Positions 14,688 to 23,630 of a DNA stretch of 33,665 nt are shown one piece after another. This DNA comes from Chromatiales bacterium. GTDB taxonomy: Bacteria > Pseudomonadota > Gammaproteobacteria > JAHELT01. The DNA lies in contig JAHELT010000040.1 in NCBI GenBank assembly GCA_024644045.1, positions 1-33,665 of the forward strand, in the 5' to 3' direction. Each line of letters begins with the position of its first letter. The first letter of the stretch is position 1. The notes beneath the pieces are model-generated. The model did not search any database. It worked only from the letters and a program-made list of their open reading frames with translations, and was not told the DNA's origin. The position numbers were made by a program, and so were the translations under genes.

Positions 14688-17600
14688 CTAGAAGCTGACA
14701 GTTGCGCGAACGATGCCGGTGGTCTCCGGAAAGTACGGCCCGATCGTCGGCTCGTCGCGGAATTCCCTGAACGTGTCGTCCTGGTACATGAACTGCTCGT
14801 CGCCGACGTTGCGTATCTCGGCGGAGATGACGCCGCGGCGTTTGGGCAGCCGGTAACCTCCGATGAGATCGACCACTGTGAAACTGTCCTCGTTCCTGCT
14901 GACGGTGGTGCCCATGCCGGTGAAGGGCGCCAGCTCGATTTCCTGCTCCACCGCGGTGGCGCCGATTCCGGCGAACCAGCCGCTTGGCGAGTAGTACCTG
15001 ACACCCACCGGCAGGCTGCTCGTGGTCACGTCGGTGGGCAGGCTGGCGAATCTCGTTGCTTCGCCTTCCGTGGCTTCGTACAGGTCGTGAACCAGCTCGG
15101 CGCTCACGGCCACGTAGGGTGTGGGCGTCCAGTAAACGTAGATTCGCGCCAGTCGTTCCTCGCGGTCCTCGAATACCGACTGGACCGAAAAGACAGGTGC
15201 GAAATCCGGCGGCGGACCGACGCCGACGATGGTGTTCAGCACCTGTGGCTCCTCCAGCTCGCGCCCGGTCAGTTCAATGCCCCAGGACAACGAACTCGTC
15301 GGCATCGAGTCGTAACCGATACCTACCGCTTTTGACCTGGTGCCGTTGATGTCGTCGAAGAACTGATTGAACCCGGCTACCTGCGTGGGCTCCAGCGTGC
15401 GGTTGTTCACCAGCGCCGGTTTGACCGTCTGGAAGGCTGCGGCCCGCAGCGAATGCCGGTCATCGATTCGCCAACGCGCTCCGAGCTTGAAGCTGGTGTC
15501 CGTCTCGTCGTGCGGCGGATCGTCGTAATCGTCGTAGGCGACACCCCCGGTGAGCGTCACGTAGTCGCTCAGCTCGTAGTTGGTATACACATACGTACGC
15601 GCTTGCTCGATTTCACGTTGCGCAGTGACGTCGAACAGCGGCAATGGCGGGAATGGCGCACCCAGTTCGACTACCGTCGAGTCGGCTGTCTGCACGTCCA
15701 CCTCGGCGCTGCTCGCGCCGATAACCACGTTGTAGGCTCGGCCACGCCGGATGTACTGGAGCTCTGTTTGCGCGCCGTCTTCCCTCGCCGTGCCCCGGAT
15801 GAATGCCGGAAACAGACCGGGGCCGGGCGGATCCTCGAGAAACACCATCTGGTCTTCCTGCGTGAGGGTATCGCGGTCGCTCTCGATGTGCGATATCAGA
15901 ACGTCGTTTGCGGGACCCGGTGACCAGCGCAACCCCACGCGCCCGGTCTCCAGATCGCGTTCGACTCTTTTCGACAGGGAGAACTGGTTCGGGTCGAAAT
16001 TGAAGGCCAGATCGCCTTCCTCGGTTGCCCGGTCGTTCAGCTCGATCTGCGCGTTCAGCTCCGGCGTGATCGCCGCCTGCACGAAAAGGTTGCCGATGTC
16101 CTGGTCTTGAAAATTGTTAAGGCGCCAGCCGTCCGTATCGTAGGTGTACCCACCGAGGCTGACTGAATAACGCCCGTACAGCGCCGAGACCACGATCTCG
16201 CCGCCGGCCGTGTCGTTGGTGCCCCCGAGCGCCGTGGCGCCGAACTGGATGCCGTCACTCTCGAACAGCGGTGTGAACTCGTTGAGTCCGACGTCGGCCG
16301 GGCCGCCGCCAACGACGTTCAGGTTGCTGCTGCTGAGGCTGGGCTGCACGGGATTGGTGTTGATGTCCTGGAGCATCTGCGCCTGCAGCAGCTCGCTCAC
16401 GCGTGAGATTTCACGCCGCCGCACGCTACTGTAGCTGTCGGACAGGAAGCGGTGTGCCGAAGCGTTGGCGGGATCCAGCGTCAGGGAGAGCCGCGCCTCG
16501 TTCAGACCGAGCTGGGTGAAGCCCAGTGTGTCGTAAACCTGCGCGAGGCTGACGCCGCGTGCCGCCCGATCCTGGTCCAGCGCGATACGGCCGCGGTAGA
16601 CCGCGCGGTTGTCGTTATTGTCGATCGAGGTCTGCAGATCGTCCAACGCTTCCACCGGCCGGTTTTCGGACTGCTTGCGAATCGCGTCGAACAGGTACGC
16701 CGTCGGATCGAGCGGGTCCAGCGCCTTGGCGATGGCGTACTGCTCGGCGTCCAACGGTGCACGCCGTTCCTCAAAGTAAGCCCGGCCGAGGTACGGACGC
16801 AGCAGCGCATTGTTCGAATCCAGCGCCACCGCCGTTTCGATGCTGCCGCGCCCCTCGGCCAGGCGGCCGTCCCGAATCCGGGCGAGACCGAGCCCCAGAT
16901 GGGCGAGCGGATCGGCGGATTCGAGCGCCAGCGCGCGCTGGAAAGCACTCGCGGCGCCCTCCGTATCGATCTGTGCGAGGGCTGAGAACCCTTGCACGAT
17001 CTGCGTGCGCGCCACCTCGGGATCGATCTCGGTGGCGCGCCGCGCCGCCTGCGCGGATTCGTCGCGGAACCCCAGAGCGAGCCATAATTCCGCCAGCCGG
17101 GCCCAGGCCAGCGCATCTTCGGGCTGCTTCTCGGTCGCGATCAGCAGCGTATCGCGCGCCGCCTCCAGCTGCAGATCGGCCTGCTGGGCATAGGAGAGCG
17201 CAATACGCGGTGCGGCGGCATTCGGACTCAAGCCTACCGCCCGCTCCCCGGCAGCGAGTGCGTCTGCCGTTCTGTTCTGGGCGACTGCAATCACTGCGCG
17301 CAATGCCATGGCGCTTCCCGCTTGCGGTTCTTCAGCCAGAGCGCTGTCAATGGCGGCACCTGCTTCCTCCACCCGACCCACGGAAAGCAGCAGAGCGCCG
17401 CGCAGCAGGAAGTAGCCGGCGTTACGGGCCGCCTGCGGGGTGGAGTCCAGCGCCTCAAAAGCACACGCGGTGTCGTTGCGTCTTGCACAGTCGAGCGCCG
17501 CCGAGACGGTCGCGTCTGCGTCCGCCGTGACGGATGCAGCGTCGCGCAGCGCGATGACCGGCGGGTAGAACAGAGACCACTGCACCTTGTCGCGCGGGCG

Positions 17601-18170
17601 CACCGCTGTGCGGACCTGAGGCGCCCGGCCGTCTGCGAGGAGCGCCGTCTGGCCGCTGCCGACGGTGGTCTCTCCGAACGAATTGGCGGCGGACAGTTCG
17701 CCTTCGAACACGGTTACCTCGGGGGTTTCGCCGTCGCGTGCACTGAGCACGAACTCGGTACCGCGGATGCCGATGGTCGAGGTGGTGGTGGCCACTTTGT
17801 AGGTGCGGGGCTTACGGCTGAAGAACTGCACGATCCCGGAGAACAACCGCAGCAGCGAGCTGACCTCCTCTTTCGGCGAGACATCGTCGAGCCGGATCGC
17901 CGAGCCTTGATCCAGACGCAGAACGCTCTGATTGACGAGGTTCACCGCGGCGCGGCTGCGCACGCCGGCGCGTACGGTGTCGCCCTCGCAGACCTGTTCG
18001 TTGAGCGCTGCACCACGCCAGTCATTACTGTTCGAGCGCTGCACGCTGATGCGTCCCTGCAGGGACGTTATCTGACCGGCGACTTTCTCGCAGGATTGCG
18101 CAAGGCTCTGGCTGGCGGGGCCGAGTATGAGGAATGCGATACCGAGGAGGCGGAAGGCGTTGATATTCAT
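14688..18170 (-). CDS. FecR-TPR-beta-barrel outer-membrane protein
   Basis: The product is 1160 residues. It starts with a signal peptide (LLGIAFLILGPASQSLA, cleaved near residue 24). A FecR-like domain spans about 35-180, with DTVRAGVRSRAAVNL, STIGIRGTEFVLS and VFEGELSA. Residues about 215-600 are helical TPR-like repeats (for example DALAAGERAVGLSPNAA, LAWARLAELWLALGF, PLAHLGLGLARIRDG). From about 620 the sequence turns into alternating strands, with the junction VGLNEFTPLFESDG. It ends in IVRATVSF, a typical outer-membrane insertion signal with terminal Phe. It should sit in the outer membrane with FecR and TPR parts in the periplasm. TPR-plus-barrel proteins often export or assemble polymers or proteins. 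It is the first gene of a minus-strand set with two secreted ten-cysteine proteins. Confidence 0.88.
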   Translation of the reverse strand: MNINAFRLLGIAFLILGPASQSLAQSCEKVAGQITSLQGRISVQRSNSNDWRGAALNEQVCEGDTVRAGVRSRAAVNLVNQSVLRLDQGSAIRLDDVSPKEEVSSLLRLFSGIVQFFSRKPRTYKVATTTSTIGIRGTEFVLSARDGETPEVTVFEGELSAANSFGETTVGSGQTALLADGRAPQVRTAVRPRDKVQWSLFYPPVIALRDAASVTADADATVSAALDCARRNDTACAFEALDSTPQAARNAGYFLLRGALLLSVGRVEEAGAAIDSALAEEPQAGSAMALRAVIAVAQNRTADALAAGERAVGLSPNAAAPRIALSYAQQADLQLEAARDTLLIATEKQPEDALAWARLAELWLALGFRDESAQAARRATEIDPEVARTQIVQGFSALAQIDTEGAASAFQRALALESADPLAHLGLGLARIRDGRLAEGRGSIETAVALDSNNALLRPYLGRAYFEERRAPLDAEQYAIAKALDPLDPTAYLFDAIRKQSENRPVEALDDLQTSIDNNDNRAVYRGRIALDQDRAARGVSLAQVYDTLGFTQLGLNEARLSLTLDPANASAHRFLSDSYSSVRRREISRVSELLQAQMLQDINTNPVQPSLSSSNLNVVGGGPADVGLNEFTPLFESDGIQFGATALGGTNDTAGGEIVVSALYGRYSVSLGGYTYDTDGWRLNNFQDQDIGNLFVQAAITPELNAQIELNDRATEEGDLAFNFDPNQFSLSKRVERDLETGRVGLRWSPGPANDVLISHIESDRDTLTQEDQMVFLEDPPGPGLFPAFIRGTAREDGAQTELQYIRRGRAYNVVIGASSAEVDVQTADSTVVELGAPFPPLPLFDVTAQREIEQARTYVYTNYELSDYVTLTGGVAYDDYDDPPHDETDTSFKLGARWRIDDRHSLRAAAFQTVKPALVNNRTLEPTQVAGFNQFFDDINGTRSKAVGIGYDSMPTSSLSWGIELTGRELEEPQVLNTIVGVGPPPDFAPVFSVQSVFEDREERLARIYVYWTPTPYVAVSAELVHDLYEATEGEATRFASLPTDVTTSSLPVGVRYYSPSGWFAGIGATAVEQEIELAPFTGMGTTVSRNEDSFTVVDLIGGYRLPKRRGVISAEIRNVGDEQFMYQDDTFREFRDEPTIGPYFPETTGIVRATVSF

Positions 18171-18348
18171 CAGTTTAATTCTCGTTATTTGAATGCCCGG
18201 TGGTCCACCCTGGGCGCCGTCGTAGGCATGACGGCTTGCGCAGGCGCCGCGGGGGCGGGCTGCCGCTCGTGAAATAGTAGCAGAACCATGTTAGTTATAG
18301 CCGCTCCGGCGTCCGCGTGCTGCGGACGACGCCTGACTGGACGCAGGT

Positions 18349-19542
18349 ATGGACCTTAGCTACAACCCCGAAGAGCGCGCGTTTCGCGACGAAGTGCGTA
18401 CCTTTCTGCAAGACCACCTGGACTCGCGGTTGCGCGAGCGGGTGCGCAGCGGGCAGCGGCTGACGAAAGCCGACTACGAGACCTGGCATGCGCTGCTCAA
18501 TTCGCGCGGCTGGCTGGCGGTGACCTGGCCGCCCGAGTACGGCGGCACCGGCTGGAACGCCGTGCAGCGGCACATCTTCGAGGAAGAATGCTGCGCGGCC
18601 GGCGCGCCGCGTATCGTGCCTTTCGGGGTCAGCATGCTGGGGCCGGTGTTGATCCGTTTCGGCTCACCGGCACAGCGCGAGTTTTACCTGCCGCGCATCC
18701 TGGACGGTACGGACTGGTGGTGCCAGGGGTACTCGGAGCCGGGCGCCGGCTCGGATCTGGCATCGCTGCGCACGCGAGCCGTGCGCGACGGCGATCACTA
18801 TGTGGTGAGCGGCCAGAAAACCTGGACCACGCTCGGACAACACGCGAACCGGATTTTCTGCCTGGTGCGCACCGCCACCGCCGGCAAGCCGCAGGAAGGC
18901 ATCTCGTTTCTGCTCATCGACATGCGCTCGCCCGGTATCGAGGTCAGGCCGATCGTGCTCCTGGACGGCGAGCACGAAGTCAACGAAGTTTTTTTCGACA
19001 ACGTCCGGGTGCCGGTGGAGAATCTGGTCGGCGAAGAGAACGCGGGCTGGACCTACGCCAAGTACCTGCTCACCCATGAACGGACCGGCATAGCCGGCGT
19101 CGGATTTTCGACCAGCGCCCTGGCGGAGCTTAAACGCATCGCGCGCGCGCAGCGCAAGAACGGCCGGCCGCTGGCGGACGACCCGTACTTCGCCGCGCGT
19201 ATCGCCCGCGTCGAGATCGATCTCGAGGCCATGAAGACGACCAATCTGCGCATGATTGCGGCCGCGGCGCAGGGCAGCGCGCCCGGCGTCGAGAGCTCCA
19301 TGCTGAAGATCAAGGGCACCGTGATCAGGCAGGAGATAAACGATCTGGCCCGGCGCGCGCTCGGGCCGTATGCACTGCCCTTCGTTTCCGAAGCGCTCGA
19401 CGCGGGACACAACGAGACGGCAATCGGGCCCGACTTCGCGAATCCGCTGGCCAGCCAGTACTTCAACAACCGCAAGCTGTCGATCTACGGCGGGTCCAAC
19501 GAGATACAGAAAAACATCATCGCCAAGACCCTCGGCCTTTAG
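18349..19542 (+). CDS. acyl-CoA dehydrogenase, large subunit (PimC-like)
   Basis: This 397-residue protein has the full three-domain fold. FAD and substrate contacts include YSEPGAGSDLASL (128-140) and QKTWTTLGQ (156-164). The usual catalytic Glu near the C-terminus is replaced by Gly in YGGSNEIQKNIIAKTLGL. A Glu at 244 in LLTHERTG sits where isovaleryl-CoA and several two-subunit dehydrogenases keep their base, so activity is likely retained. It resembles PimC-type large subunits, which work with a degenerate partner; the next gene encodes that partner, 8 bases on. The substrate is probably a branched, dicarboxylic or otherwise bulky acyl-CoA, but this is not fixed. It is divergent from the FecR-TPR-barrel gene. 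Confidence 0.88.
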   Translation: MDLSYNPEERAFRDEVRTFLQDHLDSRLRERVRSGQRLTKADYETWHALLNSRGWLAVTWPPEYGGTGWNAVQRHIFEEECCAAGAPRIVPFGVSMLGPVLIRFGSPAQREFYLPRILDGTDWWCQGYSEPGAGSDLASLRTRAVRDGDHYVVSGQKTWTTLGQHANRIFCLVRTATAGKPQEGISFLLIDMRSPGIEVRPIVLLDGEHEVNEVFFDNVRVPVENLVGEENAGWTYAKYLLTHERTGIAGVGFSTSALAELKRIARAQRKNGRPLADDPYFAARIARVEIDLEAMKTTNLRMIAAAAQGSAPGVESSMLKIKGTVIRQEINDLARRALGPYALPFVSEALDAGHNETAIGPDFANPLASQYFNNRKLSIYGGSNEIQKNIIAKTLGL

Positions 19543-19550
19543 GTGCGTAC

Positions 19551-20696
19551 ATGGACTTCACGCATACCGAGCAACGCCGCCTGCTGGAGGAGACCTTACA
19601 GCGTTTCCTGCGCGATAACTATCCGATGTCACTGCGCCATGAGCACGCTGCGGCGCGGCCGGGTTTCAGCCGCGAGCTGTGGTCGAGGTTCGCCGAGCTG
19701 GGCCTGGTGGGGGCGCTTTTCCGCGAGGAACACGGCGGCTTCGGCGGCGCCGGGTTCGACCTGACGGTGTTGTTCGAGGGACTGGGTCGAGCGCTGGTCG
19801 TGGAACCCTTTCTCGCCACCCTGCTCGGCGGCAGCCTGCTGGCAGAGCTGGGTACGCCAGAGCAGCGCAGCTTGCTGGCACAGATCATCGAGGGCGAGCG
19901 CCTGGTGAGCCTGGCGCACGGCGAACCGCAGGGTCGCTACGAGCTTGCCGACGTTGCGACGACCGCTGAGCGTGACGCAACGGGCGTGTGGAAACTGCAC
20001 GGCAGCAAAGCCGTGGTGCCCAACGGCGACAGTGCTGACTGGCTGATCGTCAGTGCGCGCATTCACGGTGAGCAGACGGATCCGCAGGGCATCGGCTTGT
20101 ATCTCGTCGAGGCGAGCACCGAGGGGCTGGAGCGCCGCGGCTACGCGACGGTCGACGGTGGACACGCCGCGGAGATCACCCTTGATGGGGTCGTGCTGGA
20201 CGAGAGTGCCGCGCTGGGAGCGCCGGGCGAGTCGTTTGCTGCGCTGGAAAAAGCGGTCGATCAGGGAACGCTTGCGCTGTGTGCCGAAGCGCTGGGCGCG
20301 ATGCAAACCGCGACCGACATCACGCTCGAGTATCTCAAGACGCGCAAACAGTTCGGCGTGGCGATCGGCGGTTTCCAGGCACTGCAGCACCGCTACGTGG
20401 AGCTGCTGATCGAGATCGAGCAGGTACGCTCGCAGCTCATCAACGCGGCCAGCAGCGTCGAGCACCACGCGCCCGACCGCCGCTGGCAGCTTTCGGCGGC
20501 CAAGCACCTGGTCGGCCGGGTCGGCCGGCTGGTCGCCGAGGAGACGGTACAGCTGCATGGTGGCATCGCCATGACCTGGGAATACGATCTCGGGCATTTT
20601 GCCAAGCGCCTGGTCATGATCGACCACTGGCTGGGCGACACGGACCATCACCTGGAACAATGCGCGGTGCTCGGGCGCGATCAGCCCGCGGTTTGA
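19551..20696 (+). CDS. acyl-CoA dehydrogenase, small subunit (PimD-like)
   Basis: The 381-residue product begins with MDFTHTEQRRLLEETLQRFL, as PimD-type subunits do. It has the C-terminal segment QLHGGIAMTWEYDLGHFAKRL, where LHGGIAMTWE stands at the usual catalytic-loop position. The middle domain is shorter in conserved FAD contacts than the large subunit, and the usual YTEPxAGSD stretch is absent. Such partners form an alpha2beta2 enzyme with shared flavin sites. It follows the large-subunit gene by 8 bases and is surely co-transcribed. The acyl-CoA synthetase and hydratase genes further along the window could serve the same beta-oxidation route (inference). Confidence 0.85.
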   Translation: MDFTHTEQRRLLEETLQRFLRDNYPMSLRHEHAAARPGFSRELWSRFAELGLVGALFREEHGGFGGAGFDLTVLFEGLGRALVVEPFLATLLGGSLLAELGTPEQRSLLAQIIEGERLVSLAHGEPQGRYELADVATTAERDATGVWKLHGSKAVVPNGDSADWLIVSARIHGEQTDPQGIGLYLVEASTEGLERRGYATVDGGHAAEITLDGVVLDESAALGAPGESFAALEKAVDQGTLALCAEALGAMQTATDITLEYLKTRKQFGVAIGGFQALQHRYVELLIEIEQVRSQLINAASSVEHHAPDRRWQLSAAKHLVGRVGRLVAEETVQLHGGIAMTWEYDLGHFAKRLVMIDHWLGDTDHHLEQCAVLGRDQPAV

Positions 20697-20790
20697 ACGA
20701 AGACGTTCGGGGAATCGTCAGGTTTACTGTGTCATTTCAGAGCGTCAAGCGCGACAATAACTCGGTGTCGCTCTCCTAAGAGGTAAAACC

Positions 20791-21975
20791 ATGAAACTTG
20801 CGATTCTTTCCTGCGGGCCGAAGTCCTACAGCACGCGGCGCTTCAAGGAAGCCGCGCTGCAGCGCAAACACGACGTCAAGGTGTTGAACACACTGAAGTT
20901 CGCCATTGATCTGCAGCAGGGAGTGCCCGATCTGTATTACCGGCAAAAGCCGTTGAGCCATTACGATGCGGTGCTGCCTCGAATCGGCGCGTCGATCACT
21001 TACTACGGCACGGCGGTGGTACGCCAGTTCCAGGAGATGGATGTGTTCTGCGCAAACACGGCACACGGCATCACCAACTCGCGCGACAAGCTGCGCAGCC
21101 TGCAGATCCTGAGCCGTCACCACATAGGTATTCCGCGGACCACGTTTGTCAGGGACAAGCGAGATGTGCTGCCGTCCATCGAACGTGTCGGTGGGGCACC
21201 CGTCATCATCAAGCTTATTGAAGGTACTCAGGGCATCGGCGTGTTGCTGGCAGAAACCATCAAGGCGGCCGAGTCGATAATCGAGCTTCTGCAGAGTCAG
21301 AAGCAGAATGTCCTGATCCAGAAGTTCGTTGCCGAGAGCAAAGGGAAGGACATCCGTGCGTTCGTGGTGGGCGACCGGGTCGTGGCGGCGATGCGGCGCG
21401 TGGCGCAAGGCCAGGAGTTCCGCAGCAACGTGCACCGGGGAGGTGTGGCCGAAGCGGTTGAACTTTCCGACGAGTACAGCGAGACAGCGGTCCGCGCTGC
21501 ACAGATCATGGGGCTCCGGGTGGCGGGCGTCGACATGCTCGAGGGCAAGAAAGGCCCGCAGATCATGGAGGTCAATTCGTCCCCGGGCCTGGAGGGCATC
21601 GAGACATGCACCGGCCTGGATGTCGCCGGCGCGGTGATTGACTACATCGCGGCACAGGTCGATTTCCCGGAGATCGATGTGCGCCAGCGTTTGACCGTCA
21701 GCAAGGGTTACGGCGTCAGTGAGATCTACGTGCCCGAGGGCTCGAAATTCATCGGCAGCACGATTGTCGGCACCAAGCTGTCGGAGCAGGACATCAACGT
21801 TCTTACCCTGTATCGGGGCGCAAAGGCTATCCCCAACCCACGCTCCGATCGCGTGCTGGAAGCCCATGACAAGCTGCTCTGCTTTGGCAAACTGGAAGCG
21901 ATGCGCGGTATGGTGCCGGTGAGATCGCGGCGACGCAGAAGTCCGGAAGTCAAGGAACTCGATACCGCGGCTTGA
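20791..21975 (+). CDS. rimK: RimK-type alpha-L-glutamate ligase fused to an RCK_C (TrkA-C) domain
   Basis: The product is 394 residues; AAGAGG precedes the ATG. Residues 1-290 are a RimK ATP-grasp ligase: MKLAILSCGPKSYSTRR, NSRDKLRSLQIL, GAPVIIKLIEGTQGIGV, VLIQKFVAESKGKDIRAFVV and IMEVNSSPGLEGIE, all near-canonical. E. coli RimK, which adds glutamates to ribosomal protein S6, has 300 residues. The extra part at about 306-376 (VSEIYVPEGSKFIGSTIVG, INVLTLYRGAK, VLEAHDKLLCFGKLEAM) matches an RCK_C domain, the ligand-binding module of K+ transport regulators, followed by a basic tail (RSRRRRS). The fusion suggests that a small ligand controls glutamate ligation. Target S6 is inferred from family. 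Confidence 0.88.
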   Translation: MKLAILSCGPKSYSTRRFKEAALQRKHDVKVLNTLKFAIDLQQGVPDLYYRQKPLSHYDAVLPRIGASITYYGTAVVRQFQEMDVFCANTAHGITNSRDKLRSLQILSRHHIGIPRTTFVRDKRDVLPSIERVGGAPVIIKLIEGTQGIGVLLAETIKAAESIIELLQSQKQNVLIQKFVAESKGKDIRAFVVGDRVVAAMRRVAQGQEFRSNVHRGGVAEAVELSDEYSETAVRAAQIMGLRVAGVDMLEGKKGPQIMEVNSSPGLEGIETCTGLDVAGAVIDYIAAQVDFPEIDVRQRLTVSKGYGVSEIYVPEGSKFIGSTIVGTKLSEQDINVLTLYRGAKAIPNPRSDRVLEAHDKLLCFGKLEAMRGMVPVRSRRRRSPEVKELDTAA

Positions 21976-22000
21976 GCTGTTTCAATGCCGTAGGCATTTC

Positions 22001-22555
22001 TGGACGGTATTCGGCTACGATTTCCCGGTCTCCCGGCTGGGTCTGCCGTTTATGGCAGCGTTTCTCGATCCGGGCGCCTGGGGCCGCGAGTTCGCCTCGG
22101 CGATGGAAGGCTACGAATACATGGCAGGGATGTGGCTCGTTGGCGAAGATATGCCGCAGGAGAGCAATAGCGTCACTCTGCATGCCAGTGAAAAAGACCA
22201 GTACGGCCTGCCGGTACCCAACGTGCATTTCGACGATCATGCCAACGACATCGCGATGCGGAACCACGCTCATGCCCGGGGTGCAGCGGTGTATGACGCG
22301 GTAGGTGCAACGCGCACTTTCCCGACACCGCCCTATCCGTCGACCCATAATCTGGGCACTAATCGAATGAGTCAAAAAGCCGCTGACGGCGTGGTCAACA
22401 AATGGGGCCAGACCCACGACATCGCCAACCTGTTTGTCTCAGACGGTAGCGTGTTCACCACCGGGGCCGCGGAGAATCCGACTCTGACCATCGTTGCATT
22501 AGCGCTTCGTCAGGCGGACCGCATCGCATCGGAGATGTCCGGAAAAAACATATAG
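22001..22555 (+). pseudogene. C-terminal remnant of a GMC-family oxidoreductase
   Basis: About 185 residues match the C-terminal third of FAD-dependent GMC oxidoreductases: LVGEDMPQESNSVTL, KDQYGLPVPNVHF, STHNLGTNRMSQKAADG, then NLFVSDGSVFTTGAAENPT and LTIVALALRQADRIA. The active-site His (STHNLG) and Asn (AENPT) are intact. The FAD-binding N-terminus and about 350 residues are missing. The homology runs upstream of the first ATG at 22052 (FWTVFGYDFPVSRLGLPF), so the sequence is cut, not simply short. Its left edge lies 25 bases after the RimK stop, suggesting that a deletion joined the two. It is unlikely to make an active enzyme. Confidence 0.85.
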
Positions 22556-22601
22556 GGAAGCATTACATCACAGCAGGTTGCCGTAATCAGCGCAACGTGC
22601 C

Positions 22602-22641
22602 CGACCTTCCGTGCTGAGCAAGTTCTGCATCGTGAAGGTCG
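22602..22641. other. 8-bp inverted repeat between convergent genes
   Basis: CGACCTTC at 22602-22609 and GAAGGTCG at 22634-22641 flank 24 bases in the gap between the GMC remnant and the DUF1330 gene. The loop is long for a terminator, but the convergent position fits one. Confidence 0.25.
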
Positions 22642-22717
22642 CGGCATTGTTGCATCGAGGAGGATCCGTTCGTCACGCCCTCGCGAGCGATCGGTAACGA
22701 TAACCGGCGAAACGCTC

Positions 22718-23047
22718 CTATTCAGCCTTCGCCAGATACGGTATGGTCCCGGCGAGATCAGTGTCGTCAATTATGTTGAATCGGTTGATGGCACCCGCCT
22801 GTCGCGCCTTTGCGTAGGGAGCATACTCCGGGTCATTGACAAAGGCCTTCGCCGCATCGACAGAGGGAAATTCAAGTAACGCAATCAACGTTGTATCCAG
22901 AGTCTCACCCTCCATGTTGGTGATGTTGCCGCTGCGCGACAGGTACTTTCCCCCGTGCTTATGCACTATGTCGTGAACGTTCGCAGCGTAATCCGGTACC
23001 CAGCTATCGTCGGTGATTTTCACGTCTGCGATCAGATAGGCGGCCAT
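22718..23047 (-). CDS. DUF1330 family small protein
   Basis: The product is 109 residues, with GGAGA 9 bases before the ATG. It reads MAAYLIADVKITDDSW, then HKHGGKYLSRSG, LIALLEFPSVDAAKAFVNDPEY and APYAKARQAGAINRF, the pattern of DUF1330, a ferredoxin-like alpha/beta fold that forms dimers. The biochemical role of the family is not settled. It stands alone, convergent with the GMC remnant, and the VOC gene lies upstream on the same strand, 160 bases away. Confidence 0.88.
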   Translation of the reverse strand: MAAYLIADVKITDDSWVPDYAANVHDIVHKHGGKYLSRSGNITNMEGETLDTTLIALLEFPSVDAAKAFVNDPEYAPYAKARQAGAINRFNIIDDTDLAGTIPYLAKAE

Positions 23048-23207
23048 GGTCGTTATCTCCGCTCAGTTGTTCATTAGTGGAAGGGCGATAATAGCCAAAG
23101 TCAAGACCAATTCTCGCCTCGGCGCAAACATGTCCGCCAATCGGGCGACTGAGGTTGTCAGATCCCCGGCGCCAGTTTTACACAAGGTTCGGCGTTACCG
23201 GCGGTAG

Positions 23208-23630
23208 TCACGTCTGCCCCTTGAGCTCCACGGTGTTGCCTTCCGGATCTCTGAGGTAGATCGAGGGTCCACTGCCCAGGGCTCCGTAGCGGTCGGCGAC
23301 CTCGCCCACCTCGACATCGTGGGCGATCAGATGGGCGCGTATCGCCTCGATATCCCAAGGGTGCACCTGCAGGCATACATGGTCCATGTTGGGGGCGCCG
23401 CGGGCGGGCGGATCACCGGCTTTGCGGCCCAGCTCGCCGCCGGCATCGACCAGGTCGATCAGCGATTCCCCGGCGCGAAGCTGAGCGAGCTTGAGCTCGC
23501 CCGGTCCTTTCTCGAGGCGGCAACCGAGCACCTGACAGTAGAACCCGATCATGGCCTCCAGATCGTTGACCCGGATTACTACGTGATCGATCAAGCGGAT
23601 GTTGATGGGATGCGGCGCTGGTATCGGCAT
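23208..23630 (-). CDS. VOC (glyoxalase/dioxygenase superfamily) protein
   Basis: This 140-residue protein has GGAG about 9 bases before its ATG. Two beta-alpha-beta-beta-beta units are seen: IDHVVIRVNDLEAMIGFYCQVL (split here, residues 14-35) and MDHVCLQVHPWDIEAIRAHL (about 82-101). Metal ligands of the fold would be His in IDHVVI, His in MDHVCL and Glu in GNTVELKG near the end, so a single metal site is probable. Close members are glyoxalase I-like or fosfomycin-resistance-like, but the substrate cannot be told. It lies on the same strand as the DUF1330 gene and may share its transcript. Confidence 0.85.
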   Translation of the reverse strand: MPIPAPHPINIRLIDHVVIRVNDLEAMIGFYCQVLGCRLEKGPGELKLAQLRAGESLIDLVDAGGELGRKAGDPPARGAPNMDHVCLQVHPWDIEAIRAHLIAHDVEVGEVADRYGALGSGPSIYLRDPEGNTVELKGQT

